A DNA stretch of 64,000 nucleotides, from contig JAKUDP010000004.1 of the NCBI GenBank assembly GCA_022570795.1, positions 1,488,001 to 1,552,000 of the forward strand, given 5' to 3'. Position numbers and translations under genes: made by a program. Position 1 is the stretch's first letter. Each line of letters opens with the position of its first letter. The DNA comes from Sphaerulina vaccinii. Its lineage: Eukaryota; Ascomycota; Dothideomycetes; Mycosphaerellales; Mycosphaerellaceae. This document shows, one piece after another, positions 11,208 through 21,600 of the stretch. The notes under the pieces are model-generated. The model searched no databases and was not told where the DNA came from. It saw nothing but the letters and a program-made list of their open reading frames with translations.

Positions 11208-12750
11208 CTCATTCGCTGGTGGTCCTGGTTGGCGCTTGTGATACCTCCACCTTGGTGAACTGACTCATTGGTTGCAGGTCGTCGTCTAACACCTCTCACG
11301 CTGTGCCTCAGGCACTTAAGTGTGATATGTGATATGCGCGAGCAGTCGATAGAGCGCGGGAGGATGATGCGAAGCAATTCAGACAGCACACAATATCTCA
11401 ATCTTCTTGCTCCCTTGTCGGTACCACCTGAACGAAAGCCGTGTGCCGCCTGTGAGCTGGCGAGAAGGCTGACGAGTGGGGCTTGCATTCTTCACCGGTC
11501 AATGCAGTCATCTTTCAATTTTCTGGTAGTGAGTGAGCAATCTTTTCGTCTATGTGAGAATATCAAACCATGCTTCGTGGCTGCCATAACCTGACAAGAG
11601 TGAATAGCCAGGAAGCATGAGAAACAAGGCCAAACCATGTCCACAATGCAAACCTGCAGATTCCAGAAGTCTTCGGCTTGGCGAAGCGGGAGCTGGCACA
11701 GAGGCAAGCACTTATCGACCATGCTGTGACCGTAGCCAAAGTTCATCGAGACAGTCGCTCTTTCCCTAGGTTCATGCTGTGAAGAACGAATGACTCTCAA
11801 GATACCTCTAGTAGAACTTCGTCTGGAGCTCGCAAAACGAGTATCTAGCTGGGACCAGAGACTGGTCGAAAACCTCGTGTAGCACACGTCGACCATTGCC
11901 TCGAGACGAAAGCAAGCTCGCAGCAAGCTCGCAATGAAGCGACTGATGGCCGTATCCTACTTGTCGTAATGTCTGATGGCGGCGGTCTCTCGAAGGAGTA
12001 AAAGACTCATGCAAGCCATGTTTTGAGGATGACCACATCCAGGACTATGACAAGAACAGTACACTCAGGAAGAGTGAGTCAAACAACGATGGAAAGGGAA
12101 GAGAGAGAGATGAAGTCGGCAATCTAAAGACCAATATACGAGAAAGTAGTGCTCCGCCACACCCAACACGGCGCGTAAATAGGCAAATCCTCAGGCATGA
12201 AGTCCGTGATTCGTGAACCTTGCGCCCAACCCAACGGAACCAGTCATATGCTCGAAGTGCCTCAAGACGACCGTATGGGTTCAGACTACTGCAGGTCAGT
12301 CTATAACAAGTACTAGCTCAGGCAACCACTTCAAGAGCTCAGGTGGAACCACAGACGTAAGACGGAGTGAAGGATGTGTGGTCACGTTCTGGTCAATTGA
12401 CCAGAAACGCGTGTGTTCATGCAATTCATCGATATCGATAAGTCAATGAGCAGCTCTGAGCCGCACTTGATAGGGTATCTTCGCAGATTCATGTCCTCAA
12501 AGAACGCCATGGGCTCTTCTCATGACCATGCCGATGACCATGCCGATGACCATGACCGTAATGAAACAAGTAAGCTCCGCTCCAGTAATGCTATAGACGG
12601 CTTCATACCGTCAAGGATGTCGAGAAGAAGTCGAATCCGAGAGTGTCCATAGTCACTCCCCAAATTCGTGTCCAGTCCATACTCCACGCCGCTCATTATA
12701 CATGCAATTGTGTGTTCGTGCTGTCGTAAGAAGCTGAGAAGCTGAAAAGC
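11208..12750. other. Intergenic region, about 1.5 kb
   Basis: No supported gene. A 144-codon minus frame (11926-11492) lacks motifs and family resemblance. A short 12-bp tandem repeat lies at 12527-12550 (listed separately). Confidence 0.4.
12527..12550. repeat. 12-bp tandem repeat, two perfect units
   Basis: The unit CATGCCGATGAC occurs twice in a row and is flanked on both sides by partial CATGAC units. In one plus frame it would encode an alternating His/Asp/Ala stretch inside a short 79-codon open frame, but nothing else supports that frame as a gene. Confidence 0.7.
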
Positions 12751-13387
12751 TCAAACGAACTCGTACTCCTCCTCGTCGGCGTTGCGGAGAATGACAAGAC
12801 CGTCGATATCAGACTTCTTGCCCTTCTTGCCGCGCTTCTCTTGGGCCATGACCACGGCCTCGCCCTCTGAGTCCAGCATCTCATACTCGCTCTTGACCAA
12901 CTTCACCGTCTCACGTTCCTCGAACTTCTCGACTGCCTTGGCGAGCGCGACGTTGAGGATCTGACTGCCCTTTGTAGGCGAGCGGACAGCGTCGAACGAG
13001 TACGTGACGCCAGCATCGACAGCTGGGGACGGAGTATCGTCATACTCATCAGAGTTGCTAGCAGATGAGTCGTCGGTAATGGCTGCGCCTTCGAGCATGT
13101 CATGCTTGCGAGCCACCTTGGCACCGTGAGCCAGTGAGGCAACGGCGCCCTTGTTCTCGCGTCGCTTGAAGCTGAACTCGCTATCTGCTGGTTAGCCGAG
13201 ATTAGTCATGTAGGTGTAGATAAGGCACTTACGTCTCCGAAGGGCGATGAGGTCGTGGCTTCTCGACAGCACGACCTGGACCTCCAGTAGAGCCTAGAGC
13301 CCACTTATGCTTATGAGAAGCATCGCGCTTGTAGTCTTGAGCAGTGGCGCGGAGGTCGGCGTTGGAGAAGGTCTGCTCAGAGGACAT
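12751..13387 (-). CDS. Small conserved basic/acidic protein, function unknown
   Basis: Two exons, 13387-13233 and 13180-12751, give 194 aa. The donor is GTAAGT. The acceptor must be CAGATAG at 13181, because the earlier CAG would bring a stop codon into frame. The N-terminal half is basic (DYKRDASHKHKWALGSTGG, then SFKRRENKGAVASLAHGAK), the C-terminal half is acidic and Ser-rich with a conserved-looking SPTKGSQILNVALAKAVEKF block, a lysine patch (KRGKKGKKSD) and an acidic tail ending DEEEYEFV. It looks like a small nuclear or ribosome-associated protein, but I do not recognise the family. The start at 13387 is the only ATG that joins the first exon in phase. Transcribed away from the long 5' region at 13388-14308. 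Confidence 0.7.
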
Positions 13388-14308
13388 AGTGGCGAGTTTC
13401 TGCCTGGTGCAGTCGTTGTGACGCGTTTTGTTGGTCGTGATGTGGTTGATGTTGTCGTCGTTTCTGAGCAGTGGTGGTAGACCTGAATGGGCACCTTGGT
13501 GTCTGGTGTCTGGTAAGGAGGTTGTTGTTGTGCAGTGTGAGGAGTCGCAGGTGGTTATTGTCCGAGTGAGTAGTCAAAGGGAGACTACAAAGAAACAACA
13601 GCTCGTGATAGATTGCGGGTGACGACTTCCGCCGATGTTATCAAAGACAGGTCTGAGTGTTCTCGGCAGGCGCGTCTCTGAGTCACGAGGTGAGGTGAGG
13701 CGTAGCTGAAGCTGATATGATGAGTTGTTTGTGTCGGTGTCGATTCCTGGACTCGTTGTTGAAGTATGACTGTCTGAGCAACGGTTGTTACAATCAATAG
13801 TGCAGGCGTTACGGAGCACAAAGCACGTCAATCGTGGTGGATAGCTGCCTTTATTCAAGTCATATGCTTTAGCTCTCACCTCGTTCCGGATGTGGGGAGA
13901 GCTGCTTGCGATAAGCACGAATCCCGTGGCGCGCGGGCATTCACAGTCCACGCTGTTCGTCATGGCTAAGATGGCTCAGGAACGTGGCTTGATGACTGGC
14001 ACACGGATCCGACGGTTGCATTCACCACTGCCTCGGGCAAGCAAAGCGAGCTGGGAAGCTGAGAAAGCTGGGCTGTGTTTCTGGTGAATGAGGAGGAGGT
14101 CCAAACCGACGATGACGTCCGTGCCTCGTGCTATATCGGGAAGTGAGCGGAATGGACCGTGATGTTGCACATGATAGCATCAATGCACGTGAAGTCTTGA
14201 TTCGTCCAAGCAGGATGAGCGCAGCGTCTGCTGATCCAAGTTCGATCATCCCATCGTAGAGATCAGACAGGCGGTGACACAGCATCGTGGACATGGAGTG
14301 ACGGCGCT
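13388..14308. other. Intergenic region
   Basis: About 0.9 kb between two minus-strand genes. It holds the 5' region of the small conserved protein and the 3' region of the alkyltransferase-like gene. Open frames of 65-130 codons on both strands show no motif or splice logic. Confidence 0.4.
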
Positions 14309-14917
14309 TCATGCGCCTACACCCTCTTCCTGCTCCTCATCCTCAGCTGCTCGAGCTTCGCTAGGCAGGACATCCGGAAACCAGCCATAGGTGGAGAAGT
14401 CGACAGTTCGTTCGCCTAGGTTTCCACGGCCAACTTCCACTCCTTCTGCTTGCAATGCGGTTTCCTGGCGAGCTGCGCCATTGACGCCTCTGAAAGTGCT
14501 CGATCAGCTACACAGTCCAGATAGGCGGAGTCCACTATGGCAAGTGAGACTTGCCTGTTGCTGATTTCTCCTTTTGAATTGATCACTCTCTGCCAAGGGA
14601 CCGTGTCGCCGTTGTAGCGAGCGTCTGGCTGGTCTTGCGATGAGGGAAGATACTTCAGGCACATGCCTACCTGACTGAAACGACAGCGTCAGATTGTCGG
14701 TCTGGTGTGGACTGTTTGAGCTTCATACCGTGGTCGTTCGCTGTTATCGATCTTGATTGAGCCTTCAGTCGTTTTGATGTGTGTGCTGTCCTCTGACTTA
14801 CGGATATCCTAGAAGTGTTGCGATGTGGCCATAAGAGGTGACAGACCCGTGTGGAATCTCCTGTACAGCTCTGTAGACCATCGTGTACCAGGACGCGGCC
14901 TCTTCAGAGCGAGGCAT
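14309..14917 (-). CDS. atl1: Alkyltransferase-like (ATL) DNA repair protein
   Basis: Member of the O6-alkylguanine-DNA alkyltransferase fold that lacks the acceptor cysteine: it binds O6-alkylguanine and hands the lesion to nucleotide excision repair. Exons: 14917-14802, 14740-14729, 14674-14555 and 14489-14309 (142 aa). Seen: VYRAVQEIPHGSVTSYGHIA, RQVGMCLKYLP, then VPWQRVINSKGEIS, where Trp70 stands in the place of the methyltransferase Cys (PCHRV); this Trp is the ATL signature. LGERTVDFSTYGWFPD closes the domain. Exon 2 is only 12 nt and is required to keep RQVG in phase. Intron 3 starts with GCAAGT, a GC-AG intron; without it the frame stops early at 14416. The short start at 14917 gives the usual ATL length. 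Head to head with BUD13. Confidence 0.9.
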
Positions 14918-15112
14918 CGTAGCGGTGCTTCACATGATATTCGTGTTATGTTCTGGGAAGCATTTCGAAAAGTGCGTTCGCTTATATAGTTCTTACTTCG
15001 GGCCTAGCGCATGCACGAGTCGCGACTCCCCGCGTGACTCTCTAAAGATTGTCTTCAAGATCGTCTTCACTTTCCAAACTAACACCACAACAACCTTGAC
15101 AGCACCTCCACC
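14918..15112. promoter_or_regulatory. Shared divergent promoter of atl1 and BUD13
   Basis: Only 195 bp separate the two start codons. A TATATA element at 14983-14988 lies about 125 bp before the BUD13 ATG and about 70 bp from the atl1 ATG. C/T- and A/C-rich leader sequence follows on the BUD13 side. A shared bidirectional promoter is inferred from spacing only. Confidence 0.5.
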
Positions 15113-16099
15113 ATGGGCCTCGCCGACTACCTTGCGCAGAACTATCTCTCAGCAGAAAAGCCAGCGAAGAAACGCAAGAGAAAGGATAAGGCAGCCAAGG
15201 ATGGTCTTACAATCGAGGACGACGAAACACAGACTTGGACGAATCCAAATCAGAACAACGACGACGATGAGGATGCGCCGACCATAGTAGGACTAGCCGG
15301 TGGACTGAATAAGCCAGCCAAGAAGTCAAAATGGATCAAGATTGGCGCCGAAGCACCAAAGGACTCCGACCAAGCAGCAGCAGATGCTATTCTCGCGGAT
15401 GCGCAGGCAGAATCACGCGCGCGAGCACAACAGGACGATGATGATCCGACGTTGGTAGGAGAGAACGGCGCAGAGTACGATGGACCGGTCATGGCAAATG
15501 GTGCGCTAGCAGGTCTGCAAACTGCTGCGCAAGTCTCGAAGGCGTTGAAGAAGAAGCAGAAGGCAGAAATGAAAGCTATGCAAGATGCGGATCTTGCTTC
15601 TGGAGGGCTGGCACAGCAGACGATATACCGTGATGCCTCAGGTCGCATGATCAATGTCAAGCAGAAACAGGATGAGGCGGCCGAGAAAGCGAGAGAGGAT
15701 GAGAGGAAAGCGAAAGAAGAGGCCGAAAGCGGGAAGGGTGACGTGCAGCGGCGAGAGAAGGAAGCGCGGAGGAGAGACCTGGAAGAAGCGAAAGTCATGA
15801 CTGTTGCGAGAGGCGCGGACGATGAGAAGATGAATGCTGAGCTGAAGGAGAGGGAAAGGTGGAACGACCCTATGGCGCAGCTATTAGCGACGAAAAAGAG
15901 CAGTACCAAAGGTGGCAAGAGCAAAGGTGGTGGCAAAACATATCAGGGAGCTTTCGAACCCAATCGATATGGCATAAGGCCAGGGTGGAGATGGGATGGT
16001 GTGGACCGAGGAAATGGCTTCGAACGGAAGTGGTTCGCTGCAAGGAATGCGAAGAAGGATAAAGAAGCACTCAAGATCGCCCAGGAGGAAGATCTTTGA
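15113..16099 (+). CDS. BUD13: Pre-mRNA splicing factor Bud13/Cwc26
   Basis: Subunit of the RES (retention and splicing) complex of the spliceosome, acting in the nucleus on pre-mRNA. Single exon, 328 aa. Seen: N-terminal MGLADYLAQNYLS, a basic tract (KKRKRKDK), an acidic central region, a long charged helical stretch (about residues 135-245), and the conserved C-terminal block: TIYRDASGRMINVK, then WNDPMAQLL and NRYGIRPGWRWDGVDRGNGF with FERKWF. These are the defining motifs of the Bud13 family. Length is typical for filamentous fungi. It has no intron and no lesion. Confidence 0.95.
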   Translation: MGLADYLAQNYLSAEKPAKKRKRKDKAAKDGLTIEDDETQTWTNPNQNNDDDEDAPTIVGLAGGLNKPAKKSKWIKIGAEAPKDSDQAAADAILADAQAESRARAQQDDDDPTLVGENGAEYDGPVMANGALAGLQTAAQVSKALKKKQKAEMKAMQDADLASGGLAQQTIYRDASGRMINVKQKQDEAAEKAREDERKAKEEAESGKGDVQRREKEARRRDLEEAKVMTVARGADDEKMNAELKERERWNDPMAQLLATKKSSTKGGKSKGGGKTYQGAFEPNRYGIRPGWRWDGVDRGNGFERKWFAARNAKKDKEALKIAQEEDL

Positions 16100-16823
16100 G
16101 AACACCTCGATAATAGCCAGCTCGAGCAGAAGTCTATGGCAGGGGCCGGAACGACCATTCCTGATTCGTGCCGTGCTGTGATAAAATGCCCATGAAAGGC
16201 AAGTGTCTCTGCTAGCTTGTCGTCCCTGACGCGTTAATGCTGATGTCGCCTCATCGGCCTGGTTGTCGTTTACAGGCAGAGAGAAATCTGCAATTGAGGC
16301 CTTCATTGCTCACTGCTGTAGTGGGAGCAACGCCTCCCGTGCAGACTGTCCCGAGCCTCCTCCATCACGAACCTTGCAATCGACCGGTACATAGACATCC
16401 CATACCTGGTTGTCTGCCATGGGTTGGTTGATGGTATGTGGAGTTGTTGGTAGAAGTGATAGCTGGTGAAGAAGTGATAGCTGGTGAACTCGACTTGTCG
16501 ACTTGGTATGGTGTTCGTTGGCGATGCTGCGAGTGAGTGTGTGGAGAGTAAGTAGGTTGCTAACAGATCTGTGCTGCTAGAAGTTGAACGATCAGAGTAT
16601 GAAGTAGGAAAGAACGTGGAAGTCGAAATTATGTTTGGCAGCCAACGGCTCGCTTCACTTCACCTCGCCACATCAGCCTCTCGTGGCTGTTTCTTTCACA
16701 ACCTCTCCACCCATGCTAAAATACATGCTGCTCATACCGCGTTACATCGTATACACATTTTGCCCAAAATCCATGCCACACAATCGGCTCAGAAACGCCA
16801 TCCCTATAACGCCGTCGAATGAC
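16100..16823. other. Convergent intergenic region
   Basis: 3' ends of BUD13 and the RING gene face each other. Contains a short direct repeat of AGTGATAGCTGGTGAA near 16455-16490 but no supported gene. Confidence 0.45.
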
Positions 16824-18593
16824 CTACCGCTCATGAGGTCCTTGCCTCAGTCGAAGGCGCAGGCTCTGCCGCTGGCTCTCGCGCACAGTCTCTGGCTCTC
16901 CAGTCCTTCTCGTCCTTATTCTGAGCCTGTCTCGAAATCTCCTTCTTCGACTGCTTTCCTCTTCGACTTGTCCATCACCAGCAGCAGCAGGCTGACCCCG
17001 TTCTGCTGCTCTCGCTGCGGCACTCTCTCGATATCTCCTTAGCGCCGCAACACGCTCTTCTCTCGACATCCTCTCCGGTCTAGGTGAGCCCAGAATCCCA
17101 AGCATTATACTTCTTCTTACTCTGGCTGCGCGGCTTCCTTCTGCATTATCGAGGGGAGGTGCGAGCGCGTCCGCAGACGAATTTGCGACTGGATTGCCAT
17201 GTTCGTCCACTTCAGTTCCTTCTTCAGGCGTATCGGCAGGTCGTAGGTCTATTCGGCAGAGAGGACACGTGCCACTAACATTCAGCAGCCATGGATCTAT
17301 GCACTCCGGGTGGAAGCGGTGATCGCATGGTAGTACACGCTGGTCCTCTCCCACATTGAAGTCCTCCGTGCAGATACTGCAGCCTTGATTCGAGTTCTCT
17401 TCAGCATTTGTTGAGTTGCGCTCTGTGTCGACTGCAGCGGCTGCAATACCACCTTCCGTAGTACTCGCGGCTGCTGGCTGGGTGGTGTTCGCATCGCGTG
17501 TGGTCTCGGTATTCGCAGTAGCAGCTGTTGCGACAGTTCCAGCAGGTGTCATTGTCTGATCCCCAACATATTCTACTTGACCGTGCTGGCCATTCTCGAG
17601 CTCAACTTCATTAGGCTTCAAAGCTTGATCGGTGCGATCGCCTACCTTGACGATGGGCAGAGAGTCCAACATCGCTCGCGCAAGACCTCGTGCTCTCGTC
17701 TGCCGTGGACGACCGATCAAGTTGCGTGGGCCATATCGTTCCGGGTGTCGATGCGCTCTTACCGCTCCAGTGATGATGATGCACAGGAATAGCGCAGTGA
17801 TGATACCGGTGATCGAGTATAGAATGATCATGGCAACAGCAGTGCTCGGCGAAGGTCCCAGTGGGTTCTGCCCATTGCTCGTACTGCTGCCCGACGATGT
17901 GCCATTGCCATTGATGGTATCTCTCGACAGCAGCGACGCAAACGCCGTATCAGTCCCAGCAACCGCGGCTAGCATCTCTTTCGAATTGTCCAGGCTCTTC
18001 ATCGTGAAAACGTTGGCGTAGTCGCCGAAGCCAGAGCCGTGGCAAGTCTGAGCAGTGGTGGAGTACAAGACAATGGCAAGTACGTTCCTTGTCGCTGCTG
18101 TGTTGAAGATGTACTCCGGACCAATGTTGCTCGTGGAGGTATTGATGGGATCGCAACTAATCAAAGCAACGTCTGTTCTTTCTAGAACCAGTTGATTACC
18201 CGCGCGGACAATAAAGGTGCGTCCTTGAAGTCCGTTGACCTATAAGTGTGGCGAAACAATGATCAGTTATCGCTTCATTGCTAAACGTATGCCAACCTTA
18301 CGCGGCTAGGTTGTCTGAGAAAGCCTACAGGGTAGAGCTGGAAGACTTCGATACAAAGTAAGAACGACAACCAAACATACCGGTATATTCGTGCCAGCCG
18401 TCTGTGTCAGAGCGGCGACAAGGAAATCGGCAATGGGAGAAGCCGTGGGCGAGTGGTATATGCCCAGCTGTATCCCGCTCGCATGGTACTCCGGATCACT
18501 GGTGGTATTCGTAGGCGTAATGGACAGGCTTTGCGCGGATACCACTGATGTCAGCAGCATCAGAGACAATGCCTGCCATATCTTGAACTCCAT
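16824..18593 (-). CDS. Transmembrane RING-H2 E3 ubiquitin ligase
   Basis: Exons 18593-18381 and 18239-16824 give 542 aa; the intron is 141 nt (GTATGT ... TTATAG). Layout: signal peptide (KIWQALSLMLLTSVVSAQS), a lumenal region with several N-glycosylation sequons that occupies the place of a protease-associated domain, one membrane helix (about residues 205-235), then a cytosolic tail. The RING-H2 finger at about 380-425 shows CSICTEDF, the CDHRFHPECI core and CPLCR, i.e. the complete C3H2C3 ligand set. The tail is Arg/Glu-rich and disordered. This architecture matches PA-TM-RING ligases, which ubiquitinate membrane cargo in Golgi/endosomes; the substrate is unknown. The lumenal part is too divergent to be sure of a PA fold. 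Confidence 0.85.
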
Positions 18594-19619
18594 CTCAAAT
18601 CGTTTCTGCGCGGAGCCGTATATCCAAGGAACTGATCGGAGGCCGTATGTACCTGGGTCCTGGATTGGTCTGTGCGCCTATTTCAAGATTCCTGGAGGAT
18701 GGCAATGGTGGCTCACGACACGCGCCTGGTCATGATATGTGCGCAGCAAAGAAAAGTAGTTCACGCGCCTGCACGCCTTATCTGTCTCTTAAGACATGGC
18801 GATCCAGTGCGAACGATGTCGCCGCTTTCCAAGACTTTGCACAGCACGATTGCCAACCGCGGAGTAGCCAAGTCACACTAGGTGACGCTGTGAATAGTTT
18901 AGTGTGCTTGGTCAGATTGGCAGAATCCGGATGGTGGCGGGCTCTTGGTAGAGCGGGAACTCAGCTCTCCGATTGGTGAGGTGGAGGTTCTTCACTTCTG
19001 CCGCGGTTGGCAAACATCATGACAAGAACATCAAGAACACCATGAGCACGTGGGGAGCTGGCGACATGCATGTGCTGTTCGCAAGATGAAGGATGGTATG
19101 CTGGTCGCTATTGCGCGTACGAACTGCGCCATACTGGAGATCCATGCCTGGTAACCTGCCATTACTCGAAACCATCTCTTCATCTCCGACGAAGACCTGA
19201 TGCTCTTGTGATCATGCCCAACTCCCGGAATGGGTATTCCATATGCTACAAAAGAGTAGCTGGCATTGGCGGGAAAGCTGATATAGCATGCTATGCCAAA
19301 TTCTTTGGCGATTTCTACGATATATGGCTCAGATCAGGCCATTGGCTCTCCATGATGATCGGAAGCTATATTAGTCACTTGAAGTGCTAGACCCACGAGC
19401 AGCGAGCCTCATATCGTTTGACAAGAGCCCACGCAACGACTCTCCAATTGAATACACCAGGCTCGCTGCGTTGTGTGAAACACTGGAAGCTGTTCTCGGA
19501 AAGCGATACAGTGGCACTACGCCATGTCTGATATGCGACAGCCCGGTGCTACCTACGAGACGAATATGCAGTAGCACGATATTCGTTTTCACTGCTCACC
19601 TCAAGCCAGAAGCCTAGCT
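18594..19619. other. Intergenic region, about 1 kb
   Basis: 5' side of the RING gene and 3' side of the AsaB-like gene. A 106-codon plus frame (19070-19390) starts in Cys-rich sequence but has neither domain nor signal peptide. Nothing supported. Confidence 0.4.
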
Positions 19620-20660
19620 TTAATAGAGAACGATCACCCTCATCTCAATACTCTGCCTCGTCTCCTCATCCTCCGTTCCAGGGATTGCAACAGCGGTATG
19701 CGGAGTTCCATTAGAGGTCGCCTCCGGTCTACTGTCGAACATCCGAATTACCACAACCTCGTCCTTCTGCTGCTCGTGCATGTAGTACCACTTATGCGAA
19801 AGTGCTTCGTCATGGTCCTCAGGCTTGAGACCAGAAGCCAACCAACTCGTGTCAACTTTCACGCCGCCATCTCTTTCATGCCAGTTATCGAATACCTCTC
19901 CTGACTTGATGCAGCGAGTGTCAAGCACAGCAAGAGGATCGCGCTTGATTGTCTTCAGAGTACGCCAAATGTTGAGCAGTTCCCATTGACGAGACTCAAG
20001 GATCTTCTCGAAGTCGCCTTCGTCGCGACTCATGCCTTTCCAAACGCCACGGAACAACAATGGGGCGAACTATATGCTTCACTCAGCTTTCTTCGATCAA
20101 GTTCTCTGCAGTCTACTCACCGAGTGGGCAATATCAATATGTGGTCTCATGGCTGGGCCACGATACGTGGTGCTGTACTTCTGTGTTTGCCACTTCTCGT
20201 TCCGGACGATATGGTTATAGACAATCACCTCTTTGGCACCGAGCCTACGCAAATCACATCAGCACATAGCTCGAGCTACGAACGATCAGAACAAGAACAC
20301 TCACTCCTTCGCAAGCCAGTCGGCCATGCCTTTGTAATGGATTTTCATGATGTTCGGGTCATCATTGTTTGAGAAATCGATCTCGCCCTCGCCTGGAATA
20401 CTTGGGAGCTTGAAGTACTGGAAGCCATGCTCATCAAGATTGAGCTTCTCCTGTGAGTCGCGTACGTCGTGGATCTTGACCTGGCGAACTTCTCGGAATG
20501 CAGGTTTCTCCAACGACAAGTCGTCCATTTCAATGTTCGACCCGTCGGCAGCTGGTATGGTATAGCCGATCGCAGTCACAAAGTCATGTTTGTTGGTGTC
20601 ATGAGTTGGCGTTTGCGCTTCTCCAATGCTTGCAGTTTCGAAATCCATGAGTGGGGCCAT
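19620..20660 (-). CDS. AsaB / GA4-desaturase-like oxygenase
   Basis: Three exons, 20660-20305, 20244-20121 and 20069-19620, give 309 aa, the normal size for this family. Seen: GYTIPAADGS near the N-terminus, REVRQVKIHDVR, HGFQYFKLPS, a central VIVYNHIVRNEKW with GPAMRPHIDIAHS (the HxD-like pair), then EKILESRQWELLNIWRTLK, DPLAVLDTRC and WYYMHEQQKDEVVVIRMFDS. These blocks define the fungal family that includes the hydroxylase/desaturase AsaB and gibberellin desaturase-like enzymes, often within secondary-metabolite clusters. An in-frame ATG 17 codons upstream (20711) is possible, but MAPLMDFETA at 20660 fits the family better. Substrate unknown. No neighbour suggests a pathway. Confidence 0.85.
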
Positions 20661-21600
20661 CTTGAGTGTTGTTATTGCTGGCCGTATTACTTTTCGAGGG
20701 AGATGGTACACTTATAATGAACAAATTCGACTTTAGAAGGTCAGTAGCCCTACCGCCTGGCTAAGGGCTGCTCGCAACCCTTATACTCAAGGATAGTACG
20801 ACCCTGCATGGGTCTATCGCAGGAGCTGTAGGAGCTGAAAGGATCACGCAGGATCATATGCCACATCGCCTCGACGCAGTTTTGCTCCTTAGCCTCTTTT
20901 GCCCTCGTTTCACTCAGCGCAGCTCGTTAAATGTCCAATACTGCTCAACTGTGCATCGTGACACCCCATCGAATATGCCGTTGTCGTACAATGCCCAGAT
21001 ATAGGTAAGCGAGGGATGCTTGTACTCTGCGGTGTGTCAGCAGTGATCCTAGCTGTTGTCGGGGAGTTTGCTGATTACTTATGCTCCGACCGATTGTCAC
21101 ATTGGTCTTATACACAATTGCCCAGCGCTGAGCTCTGTATTCATGTTGCTCGTCGCTTCTTCTGAATCTTCTCTCGACAGACTCTTCAATCCTGACCTAG
21201 AGAGTATATGTCGTGCCAATCCATACCGCTATACTTCCACATGCGAGACAGTGGCTTTTCACTACTTGTCGTGATATGAACATGTTTGATACTTCTTGAG
21301 TGTCTCCTATATGCAAGTGTTTTGGTTTTCGTCACTTCTCGGTAGACGGGAGCTAGCAAAATGGCCTGGGATTCATCTTTCCCTTCGTATATAAACCCCT
21401 CTTCCTTTCCCCAACTTTCCTCTCCTTGGCGGCCATGAGTGAGGATGCCCATTGCTCGTGGCCATCGAGATCTTCCACTCGCCACTGTGCAACGCCGCAT
21501 CTCAACTTGGTGTAGTAGCAGAGCGTTAGCAATACATAGGAATGGATGGAAGACCTAGGGCACACGGACGCCAGACCTCACGGAGTGCTTCACAGGCGCC
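20661..21600. promoter_or_regulatory. Divergent intergenic region with TATA box for the HET gene
   Basis: Holds the promoters of the AsaB-like gene (minus) and the HET gene (plus). A TATATAAA element at 21388-21395, followed by C/T-rich sequence, lies about 205 bp before the HET start codon and is the clearest TATA box in the window. No gene is supported inside. Confidence 0.5.

Noticed and set aside
11492..11926. 144-codon minus frame
   Set aside because: No motif, no splice sites, amino acid composition like random sequence.
15250..15936. 228-codon minus frame, Ser/Ala/Phe-rich
   Set aside because: Antisense of the charged BUD13 repeats; composition is explained by the complementary codons.
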